From the NCBI GenBank assembly GCA_002686955.1, contig NYZA01000139.1, positions 1 to 18,383 on the forward strand: a stretch of DNA of 18,383 bases. The letters are read 5' to 3'. Made by a program: the position numbers and the translations under genes. Source of the stretch: Gemmatimonadota bacterium. GTDB taxonomy: Bacteria > GCA-2686955. The notes beneath the pieces were generated by a model, which saw nothing but the letters and a program-made list of their open reading frames with translations, ran no database searches and had not been told where the DNA came from. Below, one piece after another: positions 15,918 through 18,383 of the stretch (position 1 is the stretch's first letter; the number at the start of each line of letters is the position of its first letter).

Positions 15918-18383
15918 TCAGTCATCCACCCTCTTCCTCTTCTTCTTCCCCCCGAAGAGCCCTTTTAAGCTCTCCAACCCCTTCTCCAACCCCATCTCGA
16001 GCCCCTCCTCCTTCAGGCGGGCGCCCTCCTCCTCGACCCGGGTCCGCGCGGCCTCCCGGGCCACCGCGGCCACCTTGCTCTCGTCGAAGCTGATCTTCGG
16101 TGACGCCGACGCGCCGGTGATCAGAATCGGAAGCGCGATCGGTGTGTCTCCGCCCAGCAGCCCGGTCAGCGCGGAGGGCAGCCGCCCCTCGAGTGCCCCC
16201 ATCGTTCCCGCCGGTAGCTCGACATCGAAGGCGAGATTGAGCATTCCGTCGATCGAAACGGTGCCGCCCCCGACGAGCTTCGCCCCACCCGCGCTGAGGG
16301 CAAGACCTTCGAGCGAGAGCATCCCCCGGTCGATCCGCACCTTCTGGCGCAGCGCCGGAGCCGTCAGTGAGGTCAGACCCGGCGTGGAGAGGAACCGGGC
16401 GAGCGGCTCCTGCGCTGGATGCCCTTCGATCCCGAAGCGGGAGAAGTTCAGGGCCCCCTCGCCGGTCAGATTCGTGAGCTCGATCCCCAGAGTGTCGTCC
16501 AGCGTGCCGGTCGCCCCGATCTCGGCGTCGAGGTCGCCCGAGACCGCGCGGGCGACACCGCCGAACTTCTCGAACGAGGCAGAGGCGCTCGCCAGCTCGC
16601 CCGCGCGAACGCCCTTCATGGTCGCCGTCATTTCATACGAGGGCCGCTTCGGATCGCGCAGATCGATCGCCCCCCGCGCCCGCACATCGCCCCCGAAGGC
16701 GCGCAGATCTGCCCGAGGGATTCGGACGCGACCCCCCTTGAGAAGCAAGGTGGCGACCACGTCGCGGCTCTCGATCTCGCTCGATACCAGGCGGCCGATC
16801 TCGACCTCGATCCGTCCGTCGATCGGCGGCAGGGGCTCCAGTCCCTTCGGCTTCTCCGGGTCGGGGGGGAAGAGAGCATCTAGATCGAGCACGCGGCTCG
16901 TCAACTTCGCCTCGATTCGCGCCCGTCCGCTCCCGCCCGAGGTATCGGCGATGGCGAGCGGGTTCTCCACGACGCCCGCGAGAGCAAGGTCGCTTTCGAG
17001 CAGCGCGAAGCTCAGACCATCGACCCGCAACCGCTCCCGCGTGAACGCGAACGATCCCGAGAGCTCCCGCGGCGCCCCCGGAAGCTTCGCGTGCCGGAAT
17101 CCCACCCCCTTCACCGTCGCGGAGCCCTCGACATCGAGCTCTTCCGGCTCGGTCGCCACCCCTTCGATCGCCAACTCGATCGCCGCATCGCCCCTCAGCC
17201 CGAGCTCCGCCGCGGCCGGATGCAGAGCGCCCAGCTCTCCAAGCGCGAGCTTGGCCTCGACCTCCGCCCGAACTCGCGCGGTGCCGGCCCAATCGCCGAT
17301 CTCCCCCTCGCAGCTGATGCGGCTGCGCCCCGCCCGCGCCCGCAGCCGCGTGATCCCGACCCGCTCCGGATCGATCGTGGCGGCGATCTCGATCCCCTCG
17401 ATCGGCGGGAGATCGGCGCCATAGCGAACCCGCCCCTCCTCCAGCACAAAACTCGCCTCGTAGTCGAGCCCCTCTCCTCGCCCGTGCTCCCCGCTCCGCA
17501 GCCTCCCCTCCAACCTCGCCCGTCCGCTCGAGCGCAGATCGCCGGCGACCGGAAAGAGCTCCGCCGGCAAGAGCCCGACGATATCGTCGATCTCCGCTGG
17601 TCCCCCCTCGAAAGCGAGCTCCGCGAGCGGGCTCTCCCCCAGCACCCCCGCCACCCTGCCCCTCACCGCGACCGGCAGAGAGCCGATATCAAGCGTCAGC
17701 TCGTCGATCCGCAGAAGCTCCGCCGCCAGGTCGTAGCGCAAAGCCTTGCGCAGCCGCAGCTCCAGTCCCTGCCCCAACCTCCCGGCCGGCGTCCACAGCT
17801 CGACCTCCTCCACCAGCGTGGTGCCTTCGATTGCCAGCTCCCCCTCGGGCGAAAGGGAGGCGCGCAGCTCCTCGGAGAGCCCCCGCAGCTCCGCGACCGG
17901 CTCCCCGTCGACCTCCCGCAACGAGACCCGTCCCCCCTCGATCCGCAGCTCGTCGACTACGAAGGCCAGAGCAGTGGGAGTGGCCATCTCGCCCTCCTCG
18001 GCGCTCGCGCCTTCTTCCGCACCCTCCACGTCGTTCGTTCCCGCCACGTCGTCCTCGGCCCCCGGGGACCCCAAAACCACCTCGACCCACGGCTCCTCGA
18101 TCGCCACCGCCCGAACCGCCAACTCGCGCCGCAGCAAGGGCCCCAGAGCAACCTCGAGCGCAACCGTCGCCACCTCGATTCGCGGCGCTCCCACAACCGC
18201 CACATCTCCCACCGAAACATCCTCGAGCCGCACCCGCGGCCCGCCCAGCACCCCCAGCGACACCTCCCCGATCGAAACCGGACGCCCGAGCCGCTCCGAG
18301 ATGCGCGCCACCGCCGCCTCGCGCACCCGCTCCCCGGGAAAGAAAAGCACCAACAGCGCGATCCCGAGAAGGACCACGCCACC
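15918..18383 (-). CDS. AsmA-like envelope protein (5' end beyond the window)
   Basis: At least 821 codons run from the right edge to TGA 15918-15920. The frame is still open at 18383, so the first GTG (18377) is probably internal to the signal anchor. A hydrophobic anchor ('VVLLGIALLVLFF') is followed by the AsmA N-terminal pattern 'ISERLGRPVSIGEVSLGVLG' and 'VRLEDVSVGD'. A very long repetitive beta-strand region comes next, then a C-terminal AsmA_2-like segment ('LSLEGLALSAGGAKLVGGG', 'LPILITGASASPKISFDE'). The tail is charged and helical and ends 'GGKKKRKRVDD'. AsmA-like proteins are inner-membrane-anchored bridges linked to phospholipid transport and outer-membrane assembly. The large size fits that group (TamB/YhdP/AsmA superfamily); which member is unclear. 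Confidence 0.88.
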   Translation of the reverse strand, partial: GGVVLLGIALLVLFFPGERVREAAVARISERLGRPVSIGEVSLGVLGGPRVRLEDVSVGDVAVVGAPRIEVATVALEVALGPLLRRELAVRAVAIEEPWVEVVLGSPGAEDDVAGTNDVEGAEEGASAEEGEMATPTALAFVVDELRIEGGRVSLREVDGEPVAELRGLSEELRASLSPEGELAIEGTTLVEEVELWTPAGRLGQGLELRLRKALRYDLAAELLRIDELTLDIGSLPVAVRGRVAGVLGESPLAELAFEGGPAEIDDIVGLLPAELFPVAGDLRSSGRARLEGRLRSGEHGRGEGLDYEASFVLEEGRVRYGADLPPIEGIEIAATIDPERVGITRLRARAGRSRISCEGEIGDWAGTARVRAEVEAKLALGELGALHPAAAELGLRGDAAIELAIEGVATEPEELDVEGSATVKGVGFRHAKLPGAPRELSGSFAFTRERLRVDGLSFALLESDLALAGVVENPLAIADTSGGSGRARIEAKLTSRVLDLDALFPPDPEKPKGLEPLPPIDGRIEVEIGRLVSSEIESRDVVATLLLKGGRVRIPRADLRAFGGDVRARGAIDLRDPKRPSYEMTATMKGVRAGELASASASFEKFGGVARAVSGDLDAEIGATGTLDDTLGIELTNLTGEGALNFSRFGIEGHPAQEPLARFLSTPGLTSLTAPALRQKVRIDRGMLSLEGLALSAGGAKLVGGGTVSIDGMLNLAFDVELPAGTMGALEGRLPSALTGLLGGDTPIALPILITGASASPKISFDESKVAAVAREAARTRVEEEGARLKEEGLEMGLEKGLESLKGLFGGKKKRKRVDD

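Overview
The window is GC-rich bacterial DNA. Two secreted proteins end in the beta-sandwich 'NPFNP ... GRRVR ... SGVY' tail (FlgD Ig-like / type A sorting-like). There is also a beta-barrel protein ending in an aromatic residue, an RND exporter remnant and an AsmA-like protein. Together these point to a diderm of the FCB-related candidate phyla (Eisenbacteria, Krumholzibacteriota or Latescibacterota-like). That placement is inferred from protein style, not from a marker gene.

Positions 1-4774 are all plus strand and tightly packed: the 3' end of mltG, a TPR lipoprotein, a small secreted protein of unknown function, and the replication-restart helicase PriA. An M20 metallopeptidase (4787-6133, minus) converges on priA. 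Positions 6134-6730 are non-coding apart from a short relic resembling the N-terminus of an IS1380-type transposase. An extended -10 promoter then starts a two-gene operon of secreted paralogues (6731-9928). A long GreA-like protein (9974-11878) follows on the same strand.

Positions 11879-12860 are about 1 kb without a credible gene. They hold a C-rich stretch, a 14-bp palindrome and a degenerate tandem repeat with an exact 52-bp period. Next comes an intact GAF/AAA+/Fis regulator (12861-14372) whose sigma-54-contacting GAFTGA loop and Walker B aspartate are replaced. It converges, with one base between the stops, on a decayed minus-strand export locus. That locus has an outer-membrane beta-barrel gene with a frameshift, an in-frame amber codon and an internal deletion, and a roughly 130-codon piece of an RND (HAE3/MMPL-type) exporter. 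The piece abuts the stop codon of an AsmA-like gene that runs off the window's right edge.

The left part is housekeeping (cell-wall elongation, replication restart). The centre is accessory secreted protein. The right part looks like an envelope export locus that has been lost while its neighbouring regulator survived. I did not find a clearly new defence or mobile system. The points most worth follow-up are the paralogue pair with its conserved CDxC motif, the GAFTGA-less regulator and the 52-bp repeat tract.
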